Shown: in pieces, positions 44,644-53,990 of the stretch
Numbering within the stretch: the stretch's first letter is position 1
Layout: each line of letters opens with the position of its first letter
Source of the DNA: Rheinheimera faecalis
GTDB taxonomy: Bacteria; Pseudomonadota; Gammaproteobacteria; Enterobacterales; Alteromonadaceae
Assembly: GCF_021290965.1 (NCBI RefSeq)
Contig: NZ_JAJOYT010000001.1
Span: forward strand, 682,001-746,000
Reading direction: 5' to 3'
DNA: 64,000 nucleotides
Translations under genes and position numbers: made by a program
The notes under the pieces: generated by a model
What the model was told of the DNA's origin: nothing
Databases searched by the model: none
Seen by the model: only the letters and a program-made list of their open reading frames with translations

Positions 44644-45114
44644 TTAGTCTTCAGAGCTTTCGCGGTATTTGATCTGCACAGCTTTAATAAAATTACGCAG
44701 AATTTGATCCTGACACTGACGGAAATGGTGGTGATCAGCACGGCGGAAAAATGCACTTAATTCAGGTTTACTGATACGAAAGCCAATATCCGTCATCATT
44801 TGCACTATGTCATCGTCTTTTAAATCCAGCGCAATTTTTAACTTACGGAAAATAATATTGTTGTTTAAACGGCTTTCAGCCACTGGCTGCTCACCATCTT
44901 TACGGCCACGTTTTTCAATGATCAGGCCATTTAAAAAAGTAGCTAAGGTCACGTCATCACATGGCTGAAAAGCTTCGTCTTCGTCTTTTTTCAGCCAGTC
45001 ACTGACCTGGGCTCTGCTGGCGGTTAAACCGGCATGGGCAAATAAATTCATCATTTGTTGATCGCCAAAATCAAAGGCGTAACGTAAACGGCGTAAAACA
45101 TCGTTGTTATTCAT
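44644..45114 (-). CDS. yehS: DUF1456 family protein (YehS)
   Basis: A 156-residue protein, the same length as E. coli YehS, made of two similar halves: NNDVLRRLRYAFDFGDQQMMNLFAHAGL (from residue 2) and NNIIFRKLKIALDLKDDDIVQMMTDIGF (about residue 75). Each half continues with a conserved acidic or aromatic segment. The ATG at 45114 matches the family start. No function is known. It diverges from the NYN gene. Confidence 0.87.
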   Translation of the reverse strand: MNNNDVLRRLRYAFDFGDQQMMNLFAHAGLTASRAQVSDWLKKDEDEAFQPCDDVTLATFLNGLIIEKRGRKDGEQPVAESRLNNNIIFRKLKIALDLKDDDIVQMMTDIGFRISKPELSAFFRRADHHHFRQCQDQILRNFIKAVQIKYRESSED

Positions 45115-45249
45115 AAAAATTCGCAAAGCGCTCCAGTCAAGTTGCAGACATTTTAACAGACACAAAGCGATGCCTGCTGATTTTCTTTCGCGGTTTCAAA
45201 CAGATGCCATGCTATAGTCCACTCAGTCTTCATTTTGGCTTTGCATTCT

Positions 45250-45723
45250 ATGGAAAAAATCGCAGTTTTTGTTGATGTACAAAACATCTACTACACCACC
45301 AAACAAGCCTATGGCCGCTCTTTTAACTACCGTAAGTTCTGGCAGTTATTGCAGCTTAGGGGCGATATCAGTTACGCCTACGCTTATGCTATTGATAAAA
45401 AAGATGATCAGCAGATTAAATTTCAGGATGCTTTGCGCCATATAGGTTTTGAAGTGAAGCTCAAACCTTTTATTCAGCGCGCTGATGGCTCAGCCAAAGG
45501 CGACTGGGATGTAGGCATAACCATTGATGTTTTGACCTTAGCCGCAGAAGTTGACACTGTAGTCTTGCTCTCTGGCGATGGCGATTTTGATTTACTATTG
45601 CAGGCCGTTTACAAACAACATGGTGTCGATACTGTGGTCTATAGCGTACCAGGTTTAACTGCTCAATCCTTGCAACAAAGCTGTGCAGTATGGCGGCCTA
45701 TTGAAACGGACTTATTACTCTAA
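45250..45723 (+). CDS. NYN domain (LabA/DUF88) putative ribonuclease
   Basis: A 157-residue PIN-like NYN domain protein. Acidic active-site motifs are FVDVQNIYY (Asp near residue 8), [13 protein letters not shown] and [14 protein letters not shown]. Members are expected to be metal-dependent RNases; LabA of cyanobacteria belongs here. The ATG at 45250 is preferred to an in-frame TTG at 45235. Single gene. Confidence 0.85.
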   Translation: MEKIAVFVDVQNIYYTTKQAYGRSFNYRKFWQLLQLRGDISYAYAYAIDKKDDQQIKFQDALRHIGFEVKLKPFIQRADGSAKGDWDVGITIDVLTLAAEVDTVVLLSGDGDFDLLLQAVYKQHGVDTVVYSVPGLTAQSLQQSCAVWRPIETDLLL

Positions 45724-45818
45724 AGCCCTGTAAAACCCTTCAAAACCCTGTAAAAATTAGGGCCTTTCGGCTACAATGCTGGCCTTTTCAAGCCCTACAG
45801 CAATTAATCAGGAACACC

Positions 45819-46160
45819 ATGAGCCAGTTACCCGCCTGCCCACAATGCAGCTCTGCATACGCCTACGAAGACAATAACCTGCTGATATGCCCTGAATGTG
45901 GTCATGAATGGTCAGCAGCCGGCAGCACAGACGCAGCTGAAGGCGACAAAGTGATCCGTGATTCAGCCGGCAATGTATTGCAGGATGGCGACACAGTGAC
46001 GGTCATTAAAGACTTAAAAGTCAAAGGGTCTTCGTTAGTAGTAAAAATTGGCACTAAGGTCAAAGGCATACGTTTAGTCGAAGGCGATCATGATATCGAC
46101 TGCAAAATTGATGGGTTTGGGGCTATGAAGTTAAAGTCTGAATTTGTCAAAAAGCAGTGA
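45819..46160 (+). CDS. yjdM: PhnA / YjdM family zinc-ribbon protein
   Basis: A 113-residue protein with an N-terminal zinc ribbon ([25 protein letters not shown], residues 8-32) and a C-terminal PhnA domain ([27 protein letters not shown]...[37 protein letters not shown]). Despite the old name it is not phosphonoacetate hydrolase; function is unsettled. Strong terminator follows. Confidence 0.93.
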   Translation: MSQLPACPQCSSAYAYEDNNLLICPECGHEWSAAGSTDAAEGDKVIRDSAGNVLQDGDTVTVIKDLKVKGSSLVVKIGTKVKGIRLVEGDHDIDCKIDGFGAMKLKSEFVKKQ

Positions 46161-46180
46161 TTTAAACACTCTCACACCAG

Positions 46181-46200
46181 AAGGGCCGAACCCGGCCCTT
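46181..46200 (+). terminator. Terminator after yjdM
   Basis: AAGGGCC-GAACCC-GGCCCTT is a perfect 7-bp stem with a 6-nt loop, 20 bp beyond the stop. Confidence 0.65.
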
Positions 46201-46229
46201 GACTCTTAGTTTTGAAGCCTTAACATTGT

Positions 46230-46577
46230 TTAGCTATGTTTTCCGTCATGCTTGTGGATCTCGAGCGCATCTAAATCTATATCCTCCAAACAGCGCAGAT
46301 TAATAGCGGCCACTTCATTGCCTTCCGGATCTGTGCCTAAAGCAAAAGGTGAACAACCGCAGACAGGACAAGTCTGGTGTTTGATAGTATGAGTATGAAA
46401 GGTATAAGTGGTGAGTGGCTGATCGGTTTTAAGCATAGTCAGATTGCTGCCTGGCACAAAGCTCAACAAATAGCCTTTTCTGCTGCAAATCGAACAGTTA
46501 CAGCTTAAGGCGGAACTGATCTCAGCTTCCACCTGATAAGCTACAGCCCCACAATGACAACTGCCGTTGTAAATCAT
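46230..46577 (-). CDS. GFA family zinc protein, second copy
   Basis: A 115-residue protein from the ATG at 46577 (AGGAG upstream). GFA-family cysteines are in YNGSCHCGAVAYQV (7 and 9), LSCNCSICSRKGYLLSF (25, 27 and 30) and HQTCPVCGCSPFALG. This arrangement is closer to CENP-V/GFA proteins of about 115 residues than the 43.3 kb copy. Role unknown. Confidence 0.87.
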   Translation of the reverse strand: MIYNGSCHCGAVAYQVEAEISSALSCNCSICSRKGYLLSFVPGSNLTMLKTDQPLTTYTFHTHTIKHQTCPVCGCSPFALGTDPEGNEVAAINLRCLEDIDLDALEIHKHDGKHS

Positions 46578-46737
46578 AAAGACTCCTTGTATTTGTTTTA
46601 ATCTCTGTACACTATGGCCCAATTCATCTATTTTTCAACCTTTAGCCTGGCGGGATCTGACGCAGTATTTGTTTTAAATTTATTCAAAATAACAACAGGC
46701 TAACCCAGCCTTTTGCGCCTAACTTCAGGGACGATTT

Positions 46738-48480
46738 ATGTCACACCAACACCAGTTGCCAACACCTATTATGCTACTGCTTGCTTTAGTGCAAGGCTTG
46801 TCACTTTATCTTTTGCATCAATCGATCAGCTTTGATTTTTGGCCATCGAACCAGCCGCAGTGGTTATTTTGTTTTTATACCCTGGTTGTAGTCGCGCCTG
46901 TGACTTTATTACTATCACTGGAAAAAGGACATGAGCTTAAATTAGCTCTGCGCTTAGGTGCTTTTGCACTTGTTGCTGCAGCATTGGGTTTTTATGCCGG
47001 TTTACAGGCGATACCACTGGAACAGATCAGTTATCAGCCTGTGCTTTTTGTCTTTATTTTCTCCATGTTACTCGCCAGTTTTAAAGCTTTGCTTTATATC
47101 CAGCAACAGGCTTTGGGTGTTCCTCTGAGTTACAGTGCACTGTTCCTGTATTCCTGGCGTAATTTTCTCACCCTGGGCTTATCTTTACTTTTCACCCTGG
47201 CCGTATGGGCAGTGTTAATGCTGTGGGCGGCCTTGTTTAAAGTGATCCAAATCGACTTTTTTGACGATTTATTTGCAAAACAATGGTTTTACTACCCGAC
47301 GCTCAGCCTGGCTTTTGCTTTTGGCATTATTATTTTCCGCAATCAGGCTGGTGTCATTGACACCATTACCCGTATTCAGCAGGCGCTGATGAAGTTTTTG
47401 CTGGTGATCCTGGCTCTGGTTTCCGTTCTCTTTATGCTGGCTTTGCCTTTTACCGGTTTAACACCGCTGTGGAAAACAGGGCACGGTAGTTTACTGATTT
47501 TATGCCTGCAGGCATTGATGCTGTTTTTCCTTAATGCCGTGTATCAGGCGGACGCCGATAGCCGCCCTTACCCACTCTGGTTACACAGAGCCATTTATGC
47601 AGCTGTCGCCTTATTGCCTGTGTATAGTCTGATCGCTTGTTATGGCCTGATGCTGCGGGTAGAACAATATGGCTGGAGTGTCAGTCGCTGTTGGGGTTTA
47701 GTATTATGGGCAATACTGGCGTTATTTTCTATAGGTTACCTCTGGGGTATTCTGAAGAAACGTGATCTGTGGCTACAGCATTTAAGTTGGATCAATGTCC
47801 GAATGGGTTTGGTATTGCTGGCCGTGATGCTGCTGGTGAACTCCCCTCTGATAGATTTTCGCAAAATCACAGTACAAAACCAGCTGGCGCGGCTTGAAGA
47901 TGGCAGAACTCTTTTGGCCGATTTTGACCTTCACTATTTCCGTTACGAACTGGCTAAACCCGGTTACGACGCTTTACAGCAGTTAAAAGCTCAACATGGT
48001 GAAACAAACCCGGCTTTGGCCCTGCGTATTGATGCGCTGTATCGCAAAGATATGCATAACGAAACCACGGAGCAAAACAGCAAGGACCAACTGCAGCAAC
48101 TGCTGGTCGCGTTGAAGTTACCGGATCATGTCATTTTGCCTCCGGCATTAAAACAAGCCTTAGCAGATTGGCAGAAAGATCATCACTGGCAGTTAAGTTA
48201 TATCAGCCAGTATCATTTGCGTCCTATCGACTTAAATACAGATGGGGTGCAGGACTATGTGCTTCTGACTTACTCCCATGACTCTATTGACGCAACCTTG
48301 TTTAGTTTAGAGGGCGAAAAATGGCAACGTTTACGACTGAACCAGCTATTTCCTGAGCGTACATCTGCCCCACAGGCAGAACCACAACTTGAGACATTGG
48401 AGTTAAAAGCTGTCCCTCCGCAATGGCCTTTGCTGCAAATTGGCGGGAAAAAGTTTCAGGTTCAGGCCGCACAAAACTAA
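46738..48480 (+). CDS. DUF4153 family membrane protein
   Basis: A 580-residue inner-membrane protein. About twelve hydrophobic helices fill residues 10-385, matching DUF4153. The remaining 190 residues are soluble, with DLNTDGVQDYVLLTYSHDSIDATLF resembling a VCBS/FG-GAP-like calcium loop, which is unusual for this family and may be a fused C-terminal domain. CAGGGACGATTT precedes the ATG. Single gene; function unknown. Confidence 0.83.
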   Translation: MSHQHQLPTPIMLLLALVQGLSLYLLHQSISFDFWPSNQPQWLFCFYTLVVVAPVTLLLSLEKGHELKLALRLGAFALVAAALGFYAGLQAIPLEQISYQPVLFVFIFSMLLASFKALLYIQQQALGVPLSYSALFLYSWRNFLTLGLSLLFTLAVWAVLMLWAALFKVIQIDFFDDLFAKQWFYYPTLSLAFAFGIIIFRNQAGVIDTITRIQQALMKFLLVILALVSVLFMLALPFTGLTPLWKTGHGSLLILCLQALMLFFLNAVYQADADSRPYPLWLHRAIYAAVALLPVYSLIACYGLMLRVEQYGWSVSRCWGLVLWAILALFSIGYLWGILKKRDLWLQHLSWINVRMGLVLLAVMLLVNSPLIDFRKITVQNQLARLEDGRTLLADFDLHYFRYELAKPGYDALQQLKAQHGETNPALALRIDALYRKDMHNETTEQNSKDQLQQLLVALKLPDHVILPPALKQALADWQKDHHWQLSYISQYHLRPIDLNTDGVQDYVLLTYSHDSIDATLFSLEGEKWQRLRLNQLFPERTSAPQAEPQLETLELKAVPPQWPLLQIGGKKFQVQAAQN

Positions 48481-48512
48481 TCTGACGCAGCATTAGCGCA
48501 GATGAACACAGC

Positions 48513-49217
48513 TTATTGCGCAGCCAACAGTTCTGACAGGGTGACCATACGGTAACCCTTTTCTTTTAAGCCTTTAATGATCAGAGGCAAAGCCGCGCGG
48601 GAAGCTTCGCGGTTTTTGTACATTAAATGCAGTAATACAATGGAGCCGGGTTTTACCTGCTCCAGCACCTCTGCGGCCATAGTCTGAGGATCTTCAGAGT
48701 CTTCATCAAAGGTCTCTGGCGCTATATCCCAGGTAATACTGGTTCTGTGGGTATTTGCCAGATACCAGGGCAGCAACACCAGCTTTTTACCGTATGGGGG
48801 CCGGAATAGAATCTCGCCTTGATAACCAGCTTCGCGGATTTGTTGATCTGTGCCTTCAAGTTCGCGGTTAATCTCGTCCAAAGACATAAAGACCATGCGC
48901 TGATGCGACCAACTGTGATTGCCAAGCTGATGGCCTGCCGCAACAATTTGTTTGGCCTGCGTCATATAACGCTGAGTATCAGCACCTGTGACAAAAAAAG
49001 TAGCTTTGACCTGATACAGGTCTAACAGCTGCAAAACACCAGCTGTGTAATATGGAGTTGGGCCATCATCAAAAGTTAAAGCCACCAGTTTTTGTTCTGT
49101 GTCCACTTGGTATATCAGCTCACCAAACAGCTGAAACTTCACGCTGGAAGACAGTTTCCAGATAACAAGGAACAGGACTGCGAACACCAACAATAGCTTC
49201 AGCGCCAGCTTATTCAT
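48513..49217 (-). CDS. Polysaccharide deacetylase (NodB domain) protein
   Basis: A 234-residue carbohydrate esterase family 4 protein. From the ATG at 49217 (AGGAAGG upstream) it begins with a membrane anchor or signal (LALKLLLVFAVLFLVIW). Metal and catalytic motifs are ALTFDDGPTPY, NHSWSHQRMV (HxxxH), FRPPYGKK, WDIAPETFDED and IVLLHLMYKNR. It removes acetyl groups from a glycan such as peptidoglycan or an exopolysaccharide. The start overlaps the end of the fatty acid hydroxylase gene by 8 bp. Confidence 0.9.
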   Translation of the reverse strand: MNKLALKLLLVFAVLFLVIWKLSSSVKFQLFGELIYQVDTEQKLVALTFDDGPTPYYTAGVLQLLDLYQVKATFFVTGADTQRYMTQAKQIVAAGHQLGNHSWSHQRMVFMSLDEINRELEGTDQQIREAGYQGEILFRPPYGKKLVLLPWYLANTHRTSITWDIAPETFDEDSEDPQTMAAEVLEQVKPGSIVLLHLMYKNREASRAALPLIIKGLKEKGYRMVTLSELLAAQ

Positions 49218-50085
49218 TGCCTTCCTGCTCCTTTCCTTGTTTTTTGTTGTTCGATACACACAATTCAGAAAACGCCTCTGGTGGACCAAACAGCAGTTTA
49301 TGTTTATTACGCCAGCCTTTGAGCTGTGGCCATAACTTCAGAATTTTGCGCCATTCATAAAAAGTGATAGTGATAGGGTTATTCGACTGAAAATCGTCGG
49401 TAATACCATAACGGCAGACTTCTTCTTCAGGCACAAAAGTGCCAAAGAGCCGGTCCCAAATCACTAAAACCCCGGCATAGTTGCGGTCTATATACTGAGG
49501 GTTGCAGGCATGATGCACGCGATGCCAGGCTGGCGTATTTAACACCCAGCCCAAAATGCCCCAGTGTTTACCAGACTGGGTATGAACAAAAAACTGAAAG
49601 GCTAAATTAATAGCCACAACAGCCAGCACCAGCTTCACTTCAAACCCCAGTAACACCAGCGGTAACCAAAACAACCACATGCCAGAAATAGGGTAAGTTA
49701 AGGACTGGCGAAAAGCCGTGCTGAAATTCATTAAACGTGAACTGTGATGCGCCACATGAGAAGCCCATAACCAGCGCACACGATGGGAGCAGCGGTGAAA
49801 CCAGTAATACAAAAAGTCCTGGGCGATAAAAAGTAAAAACAAATTCAGTGCTGAAAACTCAATAGAAAACAAGGCGAACTGTGATAACCATAACATCAGC
49901 GGCAACAGCACCAGCAAAGCAATAAAATCACCAGCCTGATGCAAAGCGGCTAAGCCAAAGTTAGCTGCTGTATCACGCCATTGGTACAGCGTCTTGCCAC
50001 GTTTTTCGCTATAAAGCCATTCAAAGGCAATAAAGATGAAAAAAATAGGGCTCAGTAGCAACAAAATAAATTCAACTGGGATCAC
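49210..50085 (-). CDS. Sterol desaturase / fatty acid hydroxylase family protein
   Basis: A 291-residue membrane di-iron enzyme. Several transmembrane segments surround the histidine motifs HRCSH, HVAHHS, HTQSGKHWG and HRVHHACN, which bind the two iron atoms. Substrates of bacterial members are lipids such as ornithine lipids or hopanoids; it is not assigned here. Translational coupling to a polysaccharide deacetylase points to cell-envelope modification. Confidence 0.9.
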   Translation of the reverse strand: MIPVEFILLLLSPIFFIFIAFEWLYSEKRGKTLYQWRDTAANFGLAALHQAGDFIALLVLLPLMLWLSQFALFSIEFSALNLFLLFIAQDFLYYWFHRCSHRVRWLWASHVAHHSSRLMNFSTAFRQSLTYPISGMWLFWLPLVLLGFEVKLVLAVVAINLAFQFFVHTQSGKHWGILGWVLNTPAWHRVHHACNPQYIDRNYAGVLVIWDRLFGTFVPEEEVCRYGITDDFQSNNPITITFYEWRKILKLWPQLKGWRNKHKLLFGPPEAFSELCVSNNKKQGKEQEGNE

Positions 50086-50109
50086 GCTGTTACTCCTGTG
50101 CCGTCATTT

Positions 50110-50637
50110 TTAAGCTGTTTTTTTGTAAATTAAATCTGCAAAAAACTTATCACCTATCTGATAACCATTATGCTGACGTTCAATCAGGCTAAACCCACAT
50201 TTTTCCAGCACGCGGCCTGAACCAACATTGCCTTCGGTTACCACGGCCTGCAACTGCTTTATACCCAATGTAGTCCCATAATCCAGGCAAGCTTTTAACG
50301 CCAAAGTCGCATAACCTTTGCCAAAAAATTCTGGTAAAAACAGATAGCCCACTTCGGCGGTTAAAGGCACGTCAACGTCCAAATCCAGGCAATGAAAACC
50401 ACAGACCCCTGTCGCAGCGCCACTTTGCTTTTCTACAACCACCAGACTCAACCAATGCAGATCACCAGCTTGCCAGGGTTGTAACCGTTCATCAAAGCGC
50501 TGACGAATTTGTGCATCAGATAACGGATCGGCCACATACTGCAGCACTTGTTCATGGCGATGCAGCTCAAGGAATAAAGGCCAGTCAGCTTCAGTCAGCA
50601 AACGCAGTTGTAAAGGGCCCGCATCCAGCGGTTTCAT
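50110..50637 (-). CDS. GNAT family N-acetyltransferase (RimJ/RimL-like)
   Basis: A 175-residue acetyltransferase. LQLRLLTEADWPLFLELHRHEQVLQYVADPLSD is the typical RimL-type N-terminus and AEVGYLFLPEFFGKGYATLALKACLDYGTTLGIKQLQAVVTEGNVGSGRVLEKCGFSLIE the acetyl-CoA site. It overlaps the stop of the 50634-51047 gene by 4 bp. Confidence 0.85.
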   Translation of the reverse strand: MKPLDAGPLQLRLLTEADWPLFLELHRHEQVLQYVADPLSDAQIRQRFDERLQPWQAGDLHWLSLVVVEKQSGAATGVCGFHCLDLDVDVPLTAEVGYLFLPEFFGKGYATLALKACLDYGTTLGIKQLQAVVTEGNVGSGRVLEKCGFSLIERQHNGYQIGDKFFADLIYKKTA

Positions 50638-51047
50638 GGTTTCGCCTCTGCTTCTGTTTTAGTGTTGTGGTCTGGATTCTCTTGCTGACTGTCTTGTTGA
50701 TAGTCCCAGACTCCCTGCTCTTCCAGCAATACTTTGCCAGAGCTACCCATCACCTGTAACAACCCCGACTCATGCACCAGATAACGAATGCGGCCATTCT
50801 TGAACTGATAACCTAAAAAACGGCATGGCGTGACCCCATCAGCACAAAGGCTATGCCAGGCCGTGCCTTTTAATTCGATGCTAGCACCCGATACTTTAGA
50901 AGTGCCTTTGTACAGCACCTGTTGGCACTGCACTTCACCTTCAGGACAAAGTTGCTGAATTTCAACGGTATAATTCGGGGTATCCAGTTGCTGTGCAAAG
51001 GTAAAAGCAGAGGCCAAAAGCAGCAAAGGCAGGAGAATAAGTTTCAT
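50634..51047 (-). CDS. Small exported protein of unknown function
   Basis: A 137-residue protein from the ATG at 51047, with signal peptide MKLILLPLLLLASAFTFAQ. The mature part is beta-rich with four Cys (QLCPEGEVQCQQV, SLCADGVTPCRFLGY), possibly two disulfides, and a hydrophilic Gln/Asp/Lys tail. Family not recognised. Coupled to the GNAT gene by a 4-bp overlap. Confidence 0.72.
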   Translation of the reverse strand: MKLILLPLLLLASAFTFAQQLDTPNYTVEIQQLCPEGEVQCQQVLYKGTSKVSGASIELKGTAWHSLCADGVTPCRFLGYQFKNGRIRYLVHESGLLQVMGSSGKVLLEEQGVWDYQQDSQQENPDHNTKTEAEAKP

Positions 51048-51070
51048 TGGTGAGATCCTGTAACCAGATT

Positions 51071-51105
51071 TTATAGAGGCAGAGTTTATCACTCTGCCTC
51101 TATAA
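51071..51105 (-). terminator. Strong hairpin at the end of the ivd operon
   Basis: A perfect 15-bp stem (51071-51085 with 51091-51105; arms begin TTATAGAGGCAGAGT) with a 5-nt loop, 2 bp beyond the SDR stop. It probably ends the valine operon, although the T-run is poor. Confidence 0.7.
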
Positions 51106-51107
51106 AG

Positions 51108-51869
51108 TTACATACTAATACCGCCATCCACTTCAACGACGCGGCCGGTAAAGAAGTCATTTTCAAAGATGTATTTAGCAGTATGAGCAATTTCTGTGGC
51201 TTCGCCTAAACGCCCTACAGGCTTCATGGCCACTAAACGGTCACGGGCTTCAGGTTTCATCGCATCCGTCATAGCAGTGCGGATCACACCTGGTGCTATA
51301 GCACCAACACGAATACCGTAACGGCCTAATTCACGAGCCCAGGTCACAGTCATAGCGACAACACCAGCTTTTGAGGCGGCATAGTTGGTCTGGCCCATAT
51401 TGCCTGAACGGGCTACGCTCGACATATTGATAATCACACCTTTACGGCCTGATTTCACCATCAAAGCCGCAGCTTCACGACCACACAAAAACACGCCTGT
51501 TAAATTCACATCAATCACAGACTGAAACTGTTGATGCGACATTTTGCTAACCAGTTCGCCGTCTTTAAATTTCAGCAATAAACCGTCACGCAAAATACCA
51601 GCGTTGTTGATCAGGCCATCTATAGCACCAAAATCTGCTGCAATAGTGGCAAAAGTCGTTTCGACACTTTCTTCATTGGCGACGTTACAGACATAAGTAC
51701 GCACTGTCACACCAGTGGACGACAACTCTGCCTGAGCTGCGTTTAATTGTTCTGCATTCATATCCAGCAAGGCTAAATGAGCGCCTTCAGCAGACAGCAT
51801 ACGAGCCATTTCTAAACCCAGGCCCTGAGCACCACCTGTCACTACTATGATTTTGTCTTTTAAATTCAT
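51108..51869 (-). CDS. ivdG: SDR family 3-hydroxyacyl-CoA dehydrogenase / oxoacyl reductase of the ivd operon
   Basis: A 253-residue short-chain dehydrogenase with TGGAQGLGLEMA (residues 11-22), NNAG and catalytic Ser150/151, Tyr163 and Lys167 (MSSVARSGNMGQTNYAASKAG). It is FabG-like but lies in a branched-chain amino acid operon, in the position of Shewanella ivdG, where oxidation of 2-methyl-3-hydroxybutyryl-CoA in isoleucine breakdown is a plausible role. It is distinct from FabG at 22 kb, including an extra loop (KFKDGELVSKM). Confidence 0.83.
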   Translation of the reverse strand: MNLKDKIIVVTGGAQGLGLEMARMLSAEGAHLALLDMNAEQLNAAQAELSSTGVTVRTYVCNVANEESVETTFATIAADFGAIDGLINNAGILRDGLLLKFKDGELVSKMSHQQFQSVIDVNLTGVFLCGREAAALMVKSGRKGVIINMSSVARSGNMGQTNYAASKAGVVAMTVTWARELGRYGIRVGAIAPGVIRTAMTDAMKPEARDRLVAMKPVGRLGEATEIAHTAKYIFENDFFTGRVVEVDGGISM

Positions 51870-51907
51870 TATCTTATTACCTGCAAAAACGGCTAGCCTC
51901 AGAATTC

Positions 51908-52798
51908 TTAGTTCTTTTTGGCAAACATCTTAAAAATACCGGAGAAATCTTCTTTGCCGTGGCCCTGACGCTGATGCGCCACATAGAGACTACGGGCTAA
52001 AGTGCCCATGGGTGTGCTGGACTGACTGGACAATGCGGTTTCTGTGGCCAAAGATAAATCTTTTGCCATTAAATCCACCATAAAGCCGCCCTGATAACCA
52101 TTGCTTGACGGCACATTTGGCATCACATCAGGGCATGGATTATACAGCTCTAAAGTCCAGTTGCGACCAGAACTTTTCAGCATAATATCGGATAAAACTT
52201 TCGGATCCAGACCATTGTCTATGCCCATTTGCAGCGCTTCACTGGTGCCAAGCATTAACACAGACAACAGCATATTGTTGCAAATTTTCGCCACCTGACC
52301 TGCGCCTACATCACCAGCATGAAACAGGTTTTTACCCATCACAGACAATACGGGTTCGGCGCGGTTAAAGTTTTGCTCTGAACCACCGACGATAAAGGTC
52401 AGCGTGCCGGCTTTCGCACCGCCTACCCCACCTGATACAGGAGCATCGATAAAGGCTATACCCTGCTCTGCCAGTTCAGCACCTACTTTACGGGCTGTGG
52501 TGGCGTCAATAGTAGAGCAATCAATCACCAGCGTATCTTTGCCTATCACTGAAGCTATGCCCGTCTCGCCTGTGTATACCATAGCGACATGCTTACCAGC
52601 GGGCAGCATAGAAATCACAAAATCAGCCCCTGTGGCCGCTTCGGCTGCAGAAGTGCATGCTTTAGCGCCTTCAGCGGCCAGTTGAGCTAAAGCAGTTTCG
52701 GATAAATCAAAAGCCTGAACCTTAAAACCTGCTTTTAATACATTGTTGGCCATTGGGCCGCCCATATTGCCTAAACCAATAAATGCAACTGTACTCAT
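51908..52798 (-). CDS. mmsB: 3-hydroxyisobutyrate dehydrogenase
   Basis: Oxidises 3-hydroxyisobutyrate to methylmalonate semialdehyde in valine breakdown. The 296-residue protein has the NAD site AFIGLGNMGGPM (residues 5-16), the substrate loop DAPVSGGVGGAKAGTLTFIVGG (118-139) and the catalytic Lys171 in GQVAKICNN. It starts 1 bp after the hydrolase stop and is tightly coupled. Confidence 0.95.
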   Translation of the reverse strand: MSTVAFIGLGNMGGPMANNVLKAGFKVQAFDLSETALAQLAAEGAKACTSAAEAATGADFVISMLPAGKHVAMVYTGETGIASVIGKDTLVIDCSTIDATTARKVGAELAEQGIAFIDAPVSGGVGGAKAGTLTFIVGGSEQNFNRAEPVLSVMGKNLFHAGDVGAGQVAKICNNMLLSVLMLGTSEALQMGIDNGLDPKVLSDIMLKSSGRNWTLELYNPCPDVMPNVPSSNGYQGGFMVDLMAKDLSLATETALSSQSSTPMGTLARSLYVAHQRQGHGKEDFSGIFKMFAKKN

Positions 52799-52799
52799 A

Positions 52800-53984
52800 T
52801 TAATGCTCCAATGAACCTAAGTGTTGTAATGGATGTAAGTCAGCGGCCCATGGGGAATGAAACAGCTGATTAATCACATCAGCAGGCACGTCAGACACAG
52901 TTTTATAACGCCAGTTTGGCTTTTGATCTTTATCAATCAGCAGTGCCCGTACCCCTTCGGTAAATTCGCCCAGTTTGCCGCACTGCACACTTAAGCCCAG
53001 TTCCAGCCGGAACGAATCTGCCAGAATTTTGCTTTGGCCCAGTTGTAATAAGCGATACACAATATGAGCGGTGATAGGGCTGCCGTAATTCAACGAGGCT
53101 TTAGCTTTGGTTAGCCAGGCGTCTTCGTTTGGCATGGCAAGAATAAGCTCAACGGCCTGTTGCAACGAGGTAGCACGACCTACAGCACTGATAGAAGCCT
53201 GATGTAAACGAATTTGACTCGGTGGCATCTGACTGCGGCACATATCTTCCATGCCAAGTAATAAATCAGTCAGCTTTTGATGATTAAGCGCGACTGTATT
53301 GCCCCATTTCACCTGGGTTAATTTATCCAGCACAGCGGCTTTTTTATCATGAGTTAAAAAATGGTCGGCTAAATCGATCAATTTGGCATCGGCTGAATTG
53401 ATGGATGCACCCGTTAAGCCGAGGAATAAACCACACCCCTCCGGCATACGGTTTAAAAACCAGCTACCCCCCACATCAGGGTACAAACCTATAGCCATTT
53501 CTGGCATCGCAATACGGCTGCTGGCGGTAACTATACGATGTGACGCGCCGGCCATCAGGCCTAAACCGCCACCCATCACTATGCCATTGCCCCATACCAG
53601 CACAGGCTTGTCGAAGGTATGGATTAAATAATCAAGATTGTATTCTTTAGTGAAAAAGTCTTCGACATAAGGCTGGTAGGTATCAGGGGCGGCTTTCATC
53701 GCCTGATACAAATCGCGGATATCGCCGCCGGCACAAAAGGCTTTATCTCCGGTGCCCTGCAACACAACCAAGGCTATATTGTTATCGCTTTTCCATTGCT
53801 GCATTTGCGGCAGCAATAGCTCAACCATAGGCAAACTCAACGCATTTAGCGACTTCTCTGAGTTTAAGGTGGCGATACCAATAATTTTTCCGCCGGCGCA
53901 GGCGATTTCTTCAAACAGCACAACGTCCTGCTGCAGAGCTTGTTCAGTTATAGCTTGTTCTGTCATTGTGTTCGATCCTGTCAT
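52800..53984 (-). CDS. 3-hydroxyisobutyryl-CoA hydrolase (enoyl-CoA hydratase/isomerase family)
   Basis: Releases 3-hydroxyisobutyrate from its CoA ester in valine breakdown. Crotonase fold of about 394 residues with the C-terminal extension of the HIBCH group (PF16113 type). Oxyanion-hole glycines are in KAFCAGGDIRDLYQAM and GNGIVMGGGLGLMAGASHRI; the catalytic Glu-Asp pair is probably in MPEMAIGLYPDVGGSWFLNRMP. Start uncertain: ATG at 53984, or 53966, which has AGGA 9 nt upstream. It begins a few bp after the enoyl-CoA hydratase stop. Corresponds to ivdE of Shewanella. Confidence 0.92.
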   Translation of the reverse strand: MTGSNTMTEQAITEQALQQDVVLFEEIACAGGKIIGIATLNSEKSLNALSLPMVELLLPQMQQWKSDNNIALVVLQGTGDKAFCAGGDIRDLYQAMKAAPDTYQPYVEDFFTKEYNLDYLIHTFDKPVLVWGNGIVMGGGLGLMAGASHRIVTASSRIAMPEMAIGLYPDVGGSWFLNRMPEGCGLFLGLTGASINSADAKLIDLADHFLTHDKKAAVLDKLTQVKWGNTVALNHQKLTDLLLGMEDMCRSQMPPSQIRLHQASISAVGRATSLQQAVELILAMPNEDAWLTKAKASLNYGSPITAHIVYRLLQLGQSKILADSFRLELGLSVQCGKLGEFTEGVRALLIDKDQKPNWRYKTVSDVPADVINQLFHSPWAADLHPLQHLGSLEH

Positions 53985-53990
53985 CAAGCT

